A program made the position numbers and the translations under genes. Positions 16,969 to 26,460 of a stretch of DNA of 64,000 bases are shown piece after piece. Numbering within the stretch: the first letter of the stretch is position 1; every line of letters begins with the position of its first letter. Below the pieces are notes generated by a model that was given only the letters and a program-made list of their open reading frames with translations, did no database searches and was not told the origin of the DNA. This stretch comes from an alpha proteobacterium AAP38. GTDB taxonomy: Bacteria > Pseudomonadota > Alphaproteobacteria > Azospirillales > Azospirillaceae. The stretch lies in NCBI GenBank assembly GCA_001296005.1, contig LJHR01000035.1, positions 221,214 to 285,213 on the forward strand, in the 5' to 3' direction.

Positions 16969-18591
16969 TTAGCTGCGCAGGCCCGGCGCTTCCTGTCCGG
17001 TGCGGGCCACATATTCGGTGTAGCCGCCGCCATATTGATGGATGCCGTCCGGCGTCAGCTCCAGCACGCGGTTGGAGAGCGTGGCCAGGAAGTGCCGGTC
17101 GTGCGACACGAACAGCATGGTGCCTTCATAATTGGCTAGCGCGGTAATCAGCATCTGCTTGGTGTCGAGATCGAGATGGTTTGTCGGCTCGTCCAGGACC
17201 AGGAAATTCGGCGGGTTGTACAGCATCATCGCCATCACCAGCCGCGCCTTCTCACCCCCTGACAGCACCCGGCAACGCTTTTCCACATCATCGCCGGAAA
17301 AGCCGAAGCAACCAGCCAGCGCCCGCAGCGAACCCTGGCCCGCCTGCGGGAAGGCGCTTTCCAAGGCTTCGAAAACGGTCTGCTCACCATCCAGCAGTTC
17401 CATCGCGTGCTGGGAGAAATAGCCCATCTTCACGCTGGCGCCGACATTGACGGTCCCGGTATCGGGCCGGTCGGCGCCCGCGATCAGCTTCAGCAAGGTC
17501 GACTTGCCAGCGCCATTGACGCCCATGACGCACCAGCGTTCTTTACGGCGGATGGTGAAGTCGAAGCCCTGATAGATGCTGCGGCTGCCATAGCCCTTGT
17601 GGACATTCCGCAGGACCGCGACGTCATCGCCCGAGCGTGGTGCGGGCGGGAAGTCGAACATCACCGTCTGGCGGCGCTTGGGCGGCTCGACGCGTTCGAT
17701 CTTGTCCAGCTTCTTGACGCGGCTCTGCACCTGGCTGGCGTGGGAAGCGCGGGCCTTGAACCGCTCGATGAACTTGATTTCCTTGGCCAGCATGGCTTGC
17801 TGGCGTTCGAACTGCGCCTGCTGCTGCTTCTCGTTCAGGGCGCGCTGCTGTTCATAGAAGGTGTAGTCGCCGGAATAGGAGTTCAGCGAGCCGCCATCGA
17901 TTTCGATGATCTTGTTGACGATCCGGTTCATGAATTCCCGGTCGTGAGAGGTCATCAGCAGGGCACCCTCATAGCCCTTCAGAAACCCTTCCAGCCAGAT
18001 CAGGCTTTCGATATCCAGATGGTTGCTGGGTTCGTCCAGCAGCATGGCATCGGGCTTCATCAACAGGATGCGGCCCAGCGCCACGCGCATCTTCCAGCCG
18101 CCTGACAGGGCGCCGACATCCTTGTCCATCATCTCCTGGCTGAAGCTGAGGCCGGCCAGCACCTCGCGTGCGCGGCCCTCCAGCTCATAGCCGCCCAGTT
18201 CGTCGAAGCGCGCCTGCACCTCGCCATAACGCTCGATGATCGCGTCCATCTGGTCGGCCTGATCGGGATCGGCCATGGCTTCTTCCAGGCTCGCCAGTTC
18301 CTTGGCAACCTCGCTGACCGGCCCGGCGCCGTCCATCACTTCCTGGACCGCGCTGCGACCGGACATCTCACCGACATCCTGGTTGAAATAGCCAATGGAA
18401 ACCTGCTTCTCCACCGACACTTGGCCGGTATCCGGCTGTTCCTCACCCGTGATCATCCGGAACAAGGTGGTCTTACCAGCCCCGTTGGGTCCCACCAGAC
18501 CCACCTTCTCCCCCCGGTTCAGGGCCGCGGAGGATTCCAGGAACAGAATGCGGTGACCATTATGTTTGCTGATATTTTCAAAGCGGATCAT
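16969..18591 (-). CDS. ABC-F family ATPase (YbiT-like)
   Basis: A soluble 540-residue protein with two ATPase cassettes and no membrane domain, the pattern of ribosome-associated ABC-F translation factors. Cassette 1 has GLVGPNGAGKTTLFR, LSGGWKMRVAL and AMLLDEPSNHLD. Cassette 2 has GVNGAGKSTLLK, LSGGEKARLVMA and FLVLDEPTNHLD. A charged linker rich in Gln/Lys (about residues 240-300) separates them. I start at MIRFENISKHN (ATG complementary to 18589-18591). The length and short C terminus fit the YbiT subgroup better than EttA or Uup. Confidence 0.88.
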   Translation of the reverse strand: MIRFENISKHNGHRILFLESSAALNRGEKVGLVGPNGAGKTTLFRMITGEEQPDTGQVSVEKQVSIGYFNQDVGEMSGRSAVQEVMDGAGPVSEVAKELASLEEAMADPDQADQMDAIIERYGEVQARFDELGGYELEGRAREVLAGLSFSQEMMDKDVGALSGGWKMRVALGRILLMKPDAMLLDEPSNHLDIESLIWLEGFLKGYEGALLMTSHDREFMNRIVNKIIEIDGGSLNSYSGDYTFYEQQRALNEKQQQAQFERQQAMLAKEIKFIERFKARASHASQVQSRVKKLDKIERVEPPKRRQTVMFDFPPAPRSGDDVAVLRNVHKGYGSRSIYQGFDFTIRRKERWCVMGVNGAGKSTLLKLIAGADRPDTGTVNVGASVKMGYFSQHAMELLDGEQTVFEALESAFPQAGQGSLRALAGCFGFSGDDVEKRCRVLSGGEKARLVMAMMLYNPPNFLVLDEPTNHLDLDTKQMLITALANYEGTMLFVSHDRHFLATLSNRVLELTPDGIHQYGGGYTEYVARTGQEAPGLRS

Positions 18592-18839
18592 GGGGCCGGG
18601 TTCCAAGGGGCGTGTTCGGCCCCCTTATGCCACAAGATGCCGGGCGCGACAGTGGTCTGATCAGCCCTTATGCCGACTGACGATGCAGGCCTGCCAAGCG
18701 CATGACCAGAGCTACGCGGTTGATCCGCCGCGCGTGGAGACGACACCTGCGGGTCGTTTTTAAGTGAGGTTGAGGTTTTGGATTTCGCCTAACCACAAAC
18801 ACCACGCCTGTTGACACTAGCATGTAATTGCAGAACCAT

Positions 18840-19982
18840 ATGGCCATGCAATCATCGATCGCCCCCCTCACCTATGCCGAGCGTATCGACCGTGTCCGCC
18901 TGATCCGGGCGGAGAATGTCGGGCCGGTGACGTTCCTGCGGCTGATGGAACGGTTCGGGACCGCCACCGCGGCCCTGAACGCCCTGCCGGAACTGGCCAG
19001 GCGCGGCGGACGGACCACGCCCTTGCGCATTCCGGGTAAGGCAGAGGTGGAGCGGGAGGCCGTGGCGCTGGACCGGATTGGCGCGCGGTGGCTGTTCCGG
19101 GGAGAGGCTGAGTATCCGGGGCCGCTGGCCGTGCTGGATGATGCGCCGCCGGTGCTGACCCTCCTGGGCTTTCCGGCGTTGCTATCACGACCCTGCGTGG
19201 GGATTGTGGGTGCCCGTAATGCCAGTATTGTGGGCCGCAAGATGGCGGAAAAGCTGGGCCGCGATCTGGCCGAGGCTGGGTTTACAGTGGTGTCGGGTCT
19301 GGCGCGTGGCATTGACACGTCGGCGCATCAAGGCGCCCTGGCCGGTGGGGCAACGGGTGGCGGGACGGTGGCCGTGGTGGCCGGCGGTGTCGACATCATC
19401 TATCCGCCAGAAAATGACGGCTTGTACCGGGAGATTGCGACGCGCGGTGCCATTCTGGCCGAATCACCCCTGGGCACGGAACCGCAGGCGCGTCATTTCC
19501 CCCGGCGCAACCGCCTGATTTCCGGCCTGTCGCTGGGCGTGGTGGTGGTGGAGGCGGCGGTGAAGTCAGGATCCCTGATCACCGCCCGGTTTGCCGGCGA
19601 ACAGGGGCGCGAGGTGTTTGCCGTGCCGGGATCACCGCTGGACCCGCGCGCCCAGGGCTGCAACCGCCTGATCAAGGAGGGGGCGGGGCTGGTGGAGAAT
19701 GCTGATGATGTCATCAACCACCTGCAAGGAGCCCTGCGCCGCCCCTTCAGCGAACCTAGCAGCGGGCTGTTCCGCCCCACCACACCGGCCCGCGAAGACG
19801 AGATCGAACTGGAAAAAGCGCGCCGTCTGGTGGCCGAGTGCCTGTCCCCCTCCCCGGTTCTCATTGACGAAGTGGTCCGCGGCTGCCAATTGTCTGCCGG
19901 TGTGGTGTTGACTGTCCTGCTGGAACTGGAACTGGCGGGACGGCTGCAGCGTCATCCCGGTGGGCAGGTCAGCCTGATCTGA
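18840..19982 (+). CDS. dprA: DNA processing protein DprA
   Basis: DprA binds incoming single-stranded DNA and loads RecA during transformation. The 380-residue protein has an N-terminal helical domain (YAERIDRVRLIRAENVGPVTFLRLMERFG) and the Rossmann core GIVGARNASIVGRKMAEKLGRDLAEAGFTVVSGLARGIDTSAHQGAL. ARHFPRRNRLISGLSLGVVVVEAAVKSGSLITA and the VFAVPGSPLDPRAQGCNRLI segment come next. A C-terminal winged-helix-like region (about 310-380) completes it. I use the ATG at 18840; TTG at 18828 and ATG at 18846 are alternatives. topA follows after 51 bp, a common pairing. Confidence 0.93.
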   Translation: MAMQSSIAPLTYAERIDRVRLIRAENVGPVTFLRLMERFGTATAALNALPELARRGGRTTPLRIPGKAEVEREAVALDRIGARWLFRGEAEYPGPLAVLDDAPPVLTLLGFPALLSRPCVGIVGARNASIVGRKMAEKLGRDLAEAGFTVVSGLARGIDTSAHQGALAGGATGGGTVAVVAGGVDIIYPPENDGLYREIATRGAILAESPLGTEPQARHFPRRNRLISGLSLGVVVVEAAVKSGSLITARFAGEQGREVFAVPGSPLDPRAQGCNRLIKEGAGLVENADDVINHLQGALRRPFSEPSSGLFRPTTPAREDEIELEKARRLVAECLSPSPVLIDEVVRGCQLSAGVVLTVLLELELAGRLQRHPGGQVSLI

Positions 19983-20033
19983 ACCTGTTCTGCCGTCCGG
20001 TCGTCCATCGTTCTTGCAAAGGCGGGTCCTTCA

Positions 20034-22706
20034 GTGGCTGGCAGTGTCGTCATCGTCGAATCCCCGGCCAAGGCCAAGACCATCAACAAATATCTGGGGT
20101 CGGACTTCACCGTCCTCGCCAGCTTCGGGCATGTGCGCGACCTTCCGCCCAAGGACGGGTCGGTGCGCCCCGAAGAGGATTTCGAGATGGATTGGGAGCT
20201 GGGTGACCGCTCCAAGCGCCATGTCGATGAAATTGCCCGCGCCGTGCGCGGTGCAAACCGCGTCTTCCTGGCCACTGACCCGGATCGCGAAGGGGAAGCC
20301 ATCGCCTGGCATGTGCATGAGCTGCTGAAGGAAAAGCGGCTGGCCGGCAAGGCGGAAATCCGCCGCATCACCTTTAACGAGATCACGAAAAGCGCCGTCC
20401 TGGACGCCATCGGCAAGCCGCGCGATGTGGATCAGGAACTGGTGCAGGCGTACCTCGCCCGCCGCGCGCTGGATTATCTGGTGGGCTTCAACCTGTCACC
20501 GGTTCTGTGGCGCAAGCTGCCGGGGTCGAAATCGGCGGGGCGTGTGCAGTCGGTGGCCCTGCGCCTGATCTGTGAGCGCGAGGCCGAGATTGAGGCTTTC
20601 AAACCTCAGGAATATTGGACCATCGAGGCGGAGTTCAAAACCCACGACGGCTCCACCTTTACCGCCCGCCTGACGCAGTTGGACGGCAAGCGACTGGAGA
20701 AGTTCAGCCTTGGCAATAAAGCCGCCGCCGAGGCCGCCCTGGCCCGCATCCGCCCCATGCTGTTCAAGGTGGGCCGGGTGGAGCGCAAGGAAGTGAAGCG
20801 CAACCCCTATGCGCCCTTCACCACCTCCACCTTGCAGCAGGAAGCCAGCCGCAAGCTGGGATTTGGCGCCGTCAAGACCATGCGCACCGCCCAGAAACTG
20901 TATGAGGGCGTGGATATCGGTGGGGAAACGGTCGGCCTCATCACCTATATGCGTACCGACGGCGTGTCGTTGAGCCAGGAGGCCATTGACGGGTCGCGCC
21001 GGCTGATCGACCAGACCTGGGGCGATAATTACGTCCCCGAAAAGCCCCGCATCTATAAGACCGCCGCCAAGAACGCCCAGGAAGCGCACGAGGCCATCCG
21101 CCCGACCGACCTTTTCCGCCGCCCCGACCAGTTGACCCGCTATCTGGATAAGGATGAGCTGCGGCTTTACGAACTGGTCTGGAAGCGTACGGTGGCAAGC
21201 CAGATGGCCAGTGCCGTGCTGGATCAGGTCACCGTCGACATCATGTCGAAGGGTGCGGAAGCCGTGTTCCGCGCCACCGGTTCCATCCTGAAATTCGATG
21301 GCTTCCTGAAGGTCTATCAGGAAGAGAAGGATGATGACGGGGAGGAGGAGGAGAACCGCCGCCTGCCGCCCATGAAGGATGGCGACGACCTGACGCGCGG
21401 CGCCCTGAAATCCGATCAGCACTTCACCCAGCCTCCGCCGCGCTATACCGAGGCCAGCCTGGTGAAGAAGATGGAGGAGCTGGGTATCGGTCGCCCCTCC
21501 ACCTATGCCTCCACCCTGCAGGTGCTGCAGGAGCGCAATTATGTGCGGCTGGAGAAGCGGCGGTTTGAGCCGGAGGACCGGGGCCGGCTGGTCACCAGCT
21601 TCCTGGAGAATTTCTTCAACCGCTATGTCCAGTATGATTTCACGGCGGCCCTGGAAGAGAAGCTGGACGATATTTCCGGCGGGCGCGTCTTCTGGAAGGA
21701 TGTGTTGCGCGAATTCTGGAAGCATTTCCACTCGGCCATCGACGAGACCAAGGACCTGACTATCACACAGGTGCTGAATGCCCTGGATGATGCACTGGGG
21801 CCGCATTTCTTCCCCGACCGGTTCGATGCCGAGGGGCACAAGATCGATGTGCGCGTCTGCCCCACCTGCGGGGCTGGGCGGCTGTCGTTGAAGCTGGGCA
21901 AGACGGGCGCCTTCATCGGCTGTTCCAATTACCCGGAATGCCGCTATACCCGCCCGCTGGCCGTGGCCGGTGAAGAGGCGGAGGCGGATGCCGACCGCGA
22001 TCTGGGCGTCGATCCCGAGACGAACCAGAATGTGGTGATGAAGCGCGGCCCCTATGGCGTCTATGTCCAGTTGGGCGAGGCCGTGGCCAAGGGGGAGAAG
22101 CCAAAACGTGTCTCTCTGCCCCGCGGCCTGAACCCGCAGGATGTGGACCTGAATACGGCGCTGGCGCTGCTGTCGCTGCCGCGTTCGCTGGGCATGCATC
22201 CGTCGTCGGGCCAGGAGATCCAGGCCGGCATCGGACGCTTCGGCCCCTATCTGAAGCATGGCGATGCCTATAAGAACATCCCGCCCGATGATGACGTGCT
22301 GACCATCGGCTTGAACCGCGCGGTCGTCCTGCTGGGCGATGGACCGGTGAAGAAGGCGGTGGCGGGACGCGAACTGGGCAACCATCCCAAGGATGGCAAG
22401 CCCATCTCCATCGGGTCCGGTCGCTTCGGGCCCTATGTGAAGCATAACAAGCTGTTTGCCAGCATCACCAAGGCCTACAACGCCGACACGCTGACCCTGG
22501 AACAGGCGGTGGAACTGCTGGCTGCGAAGGCCGCCAAGGATACGGCCAAGAAGGGGGCGGCACCGGAGGGAGAGGCCGAGGAAAAGCCGAAGAAGGCGCC
22601 GGCCAAGAAAGCCACCGCACCAAAGGCGGCAGCGGCCAAGAAGCCAGCGGCGAAGACGGCAACGACAGCGGCAAAGAAGCCAGCAGTGAAAAAAACCAAG
22701 GCGTGA
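20034..22706 (+). CDS. topA: DNA topoisomerase I
   Basis: A type IA topoisomerase of 890 residues that relaxes negative supercoils. The N-terminal TOPRIM domain shows VVIVESPAKAKTINKYLG and the metal-binding ATDPDREGEAIAWH. The active-site tyrosine is in GLITYMRTDGVSLS. A single C4 zinc motif is seen as CPTCGAGRL...GCSNYPECRY (near residue 610). Two or more TOPRIM-C repeats follow, recognisable by GRFGPYLKHGD and GRFGPYVKHNK, and then a lysine/alanine-rich tail (about 850-890). The start is GTG. It is downstream of dprA on the same strand. Confidence 0.96.
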   Translation: MAGSVVIVESPAKAKTINKYLGSDFTVLASFGHVRDLPPKDGSVRPEEDFEMDWELGDRSKRHVDEIARAVRGANRVFLATDPDREGEAIAWHVHELLKEKRLAGKAEIRRITFNEITKSAVLDAIGKPRDVDQELVQAYLARRALDYLVGFNLSPVLWRKLPGSKSAGRVQSVALRLICEREAEIEAFKPQEYWTIEAEFKTHDGSTFTARLTQLDGKRLEKFSLGNKAAAEAALARIRPMLFKVGRVERKEVKRNPYAPFTTSTLQQEASRKLGFGAVKTMRTAQKLYEGVDIGGETVGLITYMRTDGVSLSQEAIDGSRRLIDQTWGDNYVPEKPRIYKTAAKNAQEAHEAIRPTDLFRRPDQLTRYLDKDELRLYELVWKRTVASQMASAVLDQVTVDIMSKGAEAVFRATGSILKFDGFLKVYQEEKDDDGEEEENRRLPPMKDGDDLTRGALKSDQHFTQPPPRYTEASLVKKMEELGIGRPSTYASTLQVLQERNYVRLEKRRFEPEDRGRLVTSFLENFFNRYVQYDFTAALEEKLDDISGGRVFWKDVLREFWKHFHSAIDETKDLTITQVLNALDDALGPHFFPDRFDAEGHKIDVRVCPTCGAGRLSLKLGKTGAFIGCSNYPECRYTRPLAVAGEEAEADADRDLGVDPETNQNVVMKRGPYGVYVQLGEAVAKGEKPKRVSLPRGLNPQDVDLNTALALLSLPRSLGMHPSSGQEIQAGIGRFGPYLKHGDAYKNIPPDDDVLTIGLNRAVVLLGDGPVKKAVAGRELGNHPKDGKPISIGSGRFGPYVKHNKLFASITKAYNADTLTLEQAVELLAAKAAKDTAKKGAAPEGEAEEKPKKAPAKKATAPKAAAAKKPAAKTATTAAKKPAVKKTKA

Positions 22707-22774
22707 ACTTGCAAACAGCGATAGGGTGAACCATGTTCAGCCGTATAAAGGGTATCAGCACCCTGGAGGGCCCC

Positions 22775-23251
22775 ATGCGCACCCTGTTTCTGACCGGCCT
22801 GGTTTTGTCGATCATCGCCCTTTCCGCAACGGCGGAGGAACAGGCAGCGCCCGCATCGGCCCCGGTCAATACCTTCACCCTGCTGGAAAAGAAGCCGGAG
22901 CCGCAGCCGGTGGGCGGTGGCCCCACGGCCCGCACGGTGCCCGATTACAGCCAAGGCGTACCGGTGGCACAGGCGCAGCAGGCCGAACAGGAAGCCAAAT
23001 GCCGCGTGCGCAAGACAGTGGAGGCCGGCGTTGCCATGGGCGGCGTCAGCGGCACCTATGCCGGTGCGCGCCTGGATTATGGCAAGGATGACAAGGCCCT
23101 GGCTCGTGGCTATGCCCCCAACCCGTGCCCCGATACCGGCTTTGCCATGTCGCTGGCCGTGTCAAGCAGCGACATGGAGGTGAAGCGCCGGGGTGAACGA
23201 CGCCCGATGCAGATGGACGAAGACGGGCGGCCAGACCTGATGGAACGGTAA
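22775..23251 (+). CDS. Exported hypothetical protein with two cysteines
   Basis: A 158-residue protein with a signal peptide (MRTLFLTGLVLSIIALSATAEE). I do not recognise the family. The mature part has a proline-rich segment (KKPEPQPVGGGP), then KCRVRKTVEAGVAMGGVSGTYAGARLDYG and NPCPDTGFAMSLAVSSS. The two cysteines could form a disulfide in the periplasm. The ATG at 22775 has CTGGAGGG upstream; a longer in-frame start at 22733 would bury the signal peptide. It follows topA by 68 bp. Confidence 0.6.
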   Translation: MRTLFLTGLVLSIIALSATAEEQAAPASAPVNTFTLLEKKPEPQPVGGGPTARTVPDYSQGVPVAQAQQAEQEAKCRVRKTVEAGVAMGGVSGTYAGARLDYGKDDKALARGYAPNPCPDTGFAMSLAVSSSDMEVKRRGERRPMQMDEDGRPDLMER

Positions 23252-23261
23252 GGCCCCTGCC

Positions 23262-24506
23262 CTATTTCCCGTTCAAGGTCCGTTCGATATTCAAACCGAT
23301 GGTCAACCCGCCCAGGGACGGTGCGGAGGGATCGCCGCCGACGGCAAAGCTGATCTGGACGCTGAACTGACTGGTCGATTGATCGAAGGCGATATTGTCG
23401 ATGAAGGCGGTATCAAGGCCTTTGGCAACGGTCATGGAGAATTTCCTTTCATCCGCCTGCCAGAGATCGCTGGATAAAGGGTCGGACGCCACCGCCATGC
23501 CGGCCCCGTCAAACAGCAGGATTTCCGATACCATGCCGCCCGATGCTGCCCGTAGCCGGTAAAGTGCCGCTGACAGCGGATGATCGCGCAGTCCGGCAAC
23601 CAACGGGTCATCAGTCTGGTCGCGATGCGCCTGATAACGACGATCCTCCATCATGATCTGCTGCACCGGCTTTGACCCGTTCACCTGCCATGCGGCGGCC
23701 AGGGCCGGCAGAACGGTCGGATCGGCCAGAAGCAGATCACGCACCTTATGTGCAACGGCCAGGGCCGTACGGCGTTCAGCCGATGAGAGAGCCATGTTGG
23801 CGGCGGCGCAATGCGGGACTTGGGCGTTGAACCGTTCCAGAAAACCCGGATAAGCCTTCAGAAAGGCGGCGGAGAAATAGACGCCCAATGGCATGTAGCG
23901 TTCAAACGCGATGGTCAGACCGGTAGCGTCGATGCCCGCCTCCCGCCGGGCGGAAGCCAGTTCCGCCTCATCCATCAGGACAGCGGCGACACGGCCACCG
24001 ACCAGCATACGCAGAAGCTGTGCTCCGCTGCGTGCGGCGCCATCGACATTGGCCTCATGAGCCTGCAGCCATTTCAACTGATTGGAACCCAGCACCGCCG
24101 CCACGGGCAGTCCCGTCCGCACCTGGGCGGGGATTGCACCGGCCGGAGCCGTCGTAACCCATACCCAGCGCTCCAGCGCCAGCGGAAGGGACAGGCGTCC
24201 GGCATCGGTATCGCGCGCAGCATCCGGGGCCACAGAAAACACGCCCTGCGCCAGCCCCTGACGCACCTGTTCATGAGCGCGTAGCCAGGGGGAAAGGGCC
24301 ACCTGATAGCGCTGGCCCAGCCGGTCCATGACGCAGTCGAAGGCACGCATGGAGGTGCCATCCAGGTTGTCGCCCACCATTTCCTGATAGGGCGGCGCAA
24401 TGTTGGTAAGGAACCGCGGTATCTCTGCGGCTGACGCCCGCGCAGCGGGAACCAGCAGGGCCAAGGCCCCCAGCAGCAGACGCCCCGCCATGGTGACAAG
24501 GCGCAT
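23262..24506 (-). CDS. Solute-binding domain fused to a cache-like sensor domain
   Basis: A 414-residue exported protein. The signal peptide is MRLVTMAGRLLLGALALLVPAARASAAE. Residues about 30-270 resemble a family 3 solute-binding protein (FLTNIAPPYQEMVGDNLDGTSMRAFDCVMDRLG..., LRMLVGGRVAAVLMDEAEL). The C-terminal about 100 residues (SEILLFDGAGMAVASDPLSSDLWQADERKFSMTV) look like the PDC/cache fold of extracellular sensors. No membrane segment follows, so the protein appears soluble in the periplasm. The start is the ATG complementary to 24504-24506, behind a GGGAG site. Ligand and partner are unknown. Confidence 0.55.
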   Translation of the reverse strand: MRLVTMAGRLLLGALALLVPAARASAAEIPRFLTNIAPPYQEMVGDNLDGTSMRAFDCVMDRLGQRYQVALSPWLRAHEQVRQGLAQGVFSVAPDAARDTDAGRLSLPLALERWVWVTTAPAGAIPAQVRTGLPVAAVLGSNQLKWLQAHEANVDGAARSGAQLLRMLVGGRVAAVLMDEAELASARREAGIDATGLTIAFERYMPLGVYFSAAFLKAYPGFLERFNAQVPHCAAANMALSSAERRTALAVAHKVRDLLLADPTVLPALAAAWQVNGSKPVQQIMMEDRRYQAHRDQTDDPLVAGLRDHPLSAALYRLRAASGGMVSEILLFDGAGMAVASDPLSSDLWQADERKFSMTVAKGLDTAFIDNIAFDQSTSQFSVQISFAVGGDPSAPSLGGLTIGLNIERTLNGK

Positions 24507-24665
24507 TTCACTCCCTTCTCGCCGATCTTGGTATCGGCGGACAGGGATCAGTCTAGGCCCGTTCATGCCCGCACGAACATCTATACGGAAGGTTCTGAAA
24601 TAGATCGTGGACCAACTTAATTACCGCATGCCGCATCGGGCGCAACCGGTCAGCGGGGGCCGCCC

Positions 24666-26452
24666 TTAGCCCCACAGGCGGAATGGCAACAAGCCGGCGA
24701 CAGCCAGCACAGTCAGCCATTGCAGGGTGGCCAGGGAAGCCAGCCGGTCCAACCAGGGCAAAAGCCCGGTGCGGCGGCGGTCCAGAAACAGGGTAGCCAG
24801 AAGGGCAATCGGCAACAGTCCCGTCACGACGGCCAGCAGCACACTGCCCACCGTGGCATCTCCCAGGGCCAGGAAGGACTGCCCCCAGATCAGGAACGGT
24901 GCGGGCAGCATCAAGGCCAGCAGGGCGGAAATGCTGACCATCCCGCCCAGGCTGCGCGGACCAAGGACCAGCCGCCAGAGACCGATCAACAGCAACCAAC
25001 CAAGTCCCAGTAAACCCGCACCAACCGAAAGCCAGCCCAACCAGAAGCGCCATGCCGGCACACGCTGATAGCTTTGCCCGCCATCACTGAAGGAGACGCC
25101 ATCGGCATCTTCCATGAACACATGCGAGGCGATGGTGCGGTCCTGCTGCCGGAACAGACCGTTACCCAGGGGCAGCAGCATGCGATCCGGCCTTTGCATG
25201 TTGGTCAACAAAAGACCATCGGGGACCGCCATCACCATTACCGTCGCCGTCAACCCGTCCAGATAGGCGAACTGATCGAAACGGTTGGGCAATGGGGTGT
25301 AGATGCCCTGCCACTTTGCCCTTTCCGGATCCGCAGCCGTGGGCAGCGGGGTCACGGGTGGCAAACTCAGGGCACGGATCAGGATAGCATCCAGGGCAGG
25401 GTAACTGGCCGTCTCACTGTCGGCATTGACGCTGATGAAGAAAGCCTTTCCCTGATCGGGGTACAGGCACAGCATGGCGCGGTAGCCGACGATATTGCCG
25501 GAATGGCAAAGGCCCACCACCCCATGCCGGTCGCGGATTTGCAGGCCCAGCGCATAGCCGATGGGCAGGCCCGCCCTGGCCGCCGCCGTGCCCGTCTGCC
25601 GCCCCATGGTGCGCAACAGGTCCGAGGCAATGAACGGCACCCCATCGATCATGCCATCGCCCATCAGAAACTGCGCCAGCCGCGCCATATCGGCGGCACT
25701 GGTCGTAAATTGTCCAGCGGGGCGGGTGAACCAAGGGATGGCAGCCTGGGTCGACCCATCATCGAAATGGCCCATGGCAAGCCGGGGATCGGCACCCGGC
25801 CCCGTCTGGGTCACAAAACCAAAGGTACTGTCACGCATGCCCAGCGGCGTCAGGAACGCGCGGTCCAGCCACGCCTCATACCGCTCCCCCGTTACCGCCT
25901 CCACCACCATGCCCAGCAACGTGTAACCGGTGTTGGAGTAGGAGAAGCGCTCTGCCCCGGCGGCCAGCGCAAGCGCAGTGCCTGGCCGTCACGGGCAATG
26001 CCCTGCATCAGCGGCGTGTCGGCAACGGGCCGCCGGCTGAACACCTGCCACAGCCGCGCATCATCCAGGCCCGATGTGTGGTCCAACAGATGGCGCAGGC
26101 GCAGCGGATGGGTCGCGGCCCAGGGATTATCGATGGCGACAGTGGGGAGGATATCGGCCAGCGGCTGATCCAGGGACAAGTGCCCCAGCGTAACGAGACG
26201 AAGCACACCCGTGGCCAGCACCGTCTTGGTCACCGACCCCATCTGCACCCGGTGGTCGGGTCGCATGGCCGCACCGGTACCGGCATCGGCCAGACCGGCG
26301 GCCCCAGTTGCCACCCCTTCCGGCGTGACCAAGGCCCAGACGGCACCCGTCAGCCCCTGTTCACGCAGGGCCGCCGCCATCTCGCCTGCAACCTCCGCAC
26401 GCGCCGGAAGGGTGGTGGCGAGCAGGAGGAGGAAGCAGAGGAGCAGGCGCAT
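24666..26452 (-). pseudogene. Serine hydrolase (class C beta-lactamase fold) with C-terminal membrane domain, frameshifted
   Basis: Two overlapping frames together make one protein of about 595 residues. The first part (from 26452) has a signal peptide and the SxxK motif in MGSVTKTVLATG. The second part (to 24666) has YSNTGY, the family's Y-x-N motif, then SGNIVGYRAML and about four hydrophobic helices at the C terminus. The reading frame changes at a run of four C's (25955-25958, plus strand). Adding one G to the coding strand there restores a canonical PPG-x(4)-FSYSNTGY. The cause may be a natural mutation or a sequencing error in the homopolymer. Such proteins include D-alanyl-D-amino-acid hydrolases and esterases; the substrate is unknown. 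Confidence 0.8.
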
Positions 26453-26460
26453 TCAGGCGA

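Noticed and set aside
18811..18842. TTGACA promoter for dprA
   Set aside because: A good -35 is present but no -10 at proper spacing (the best AT-rich hexamer is only 6 bp away), so no promoter is called.
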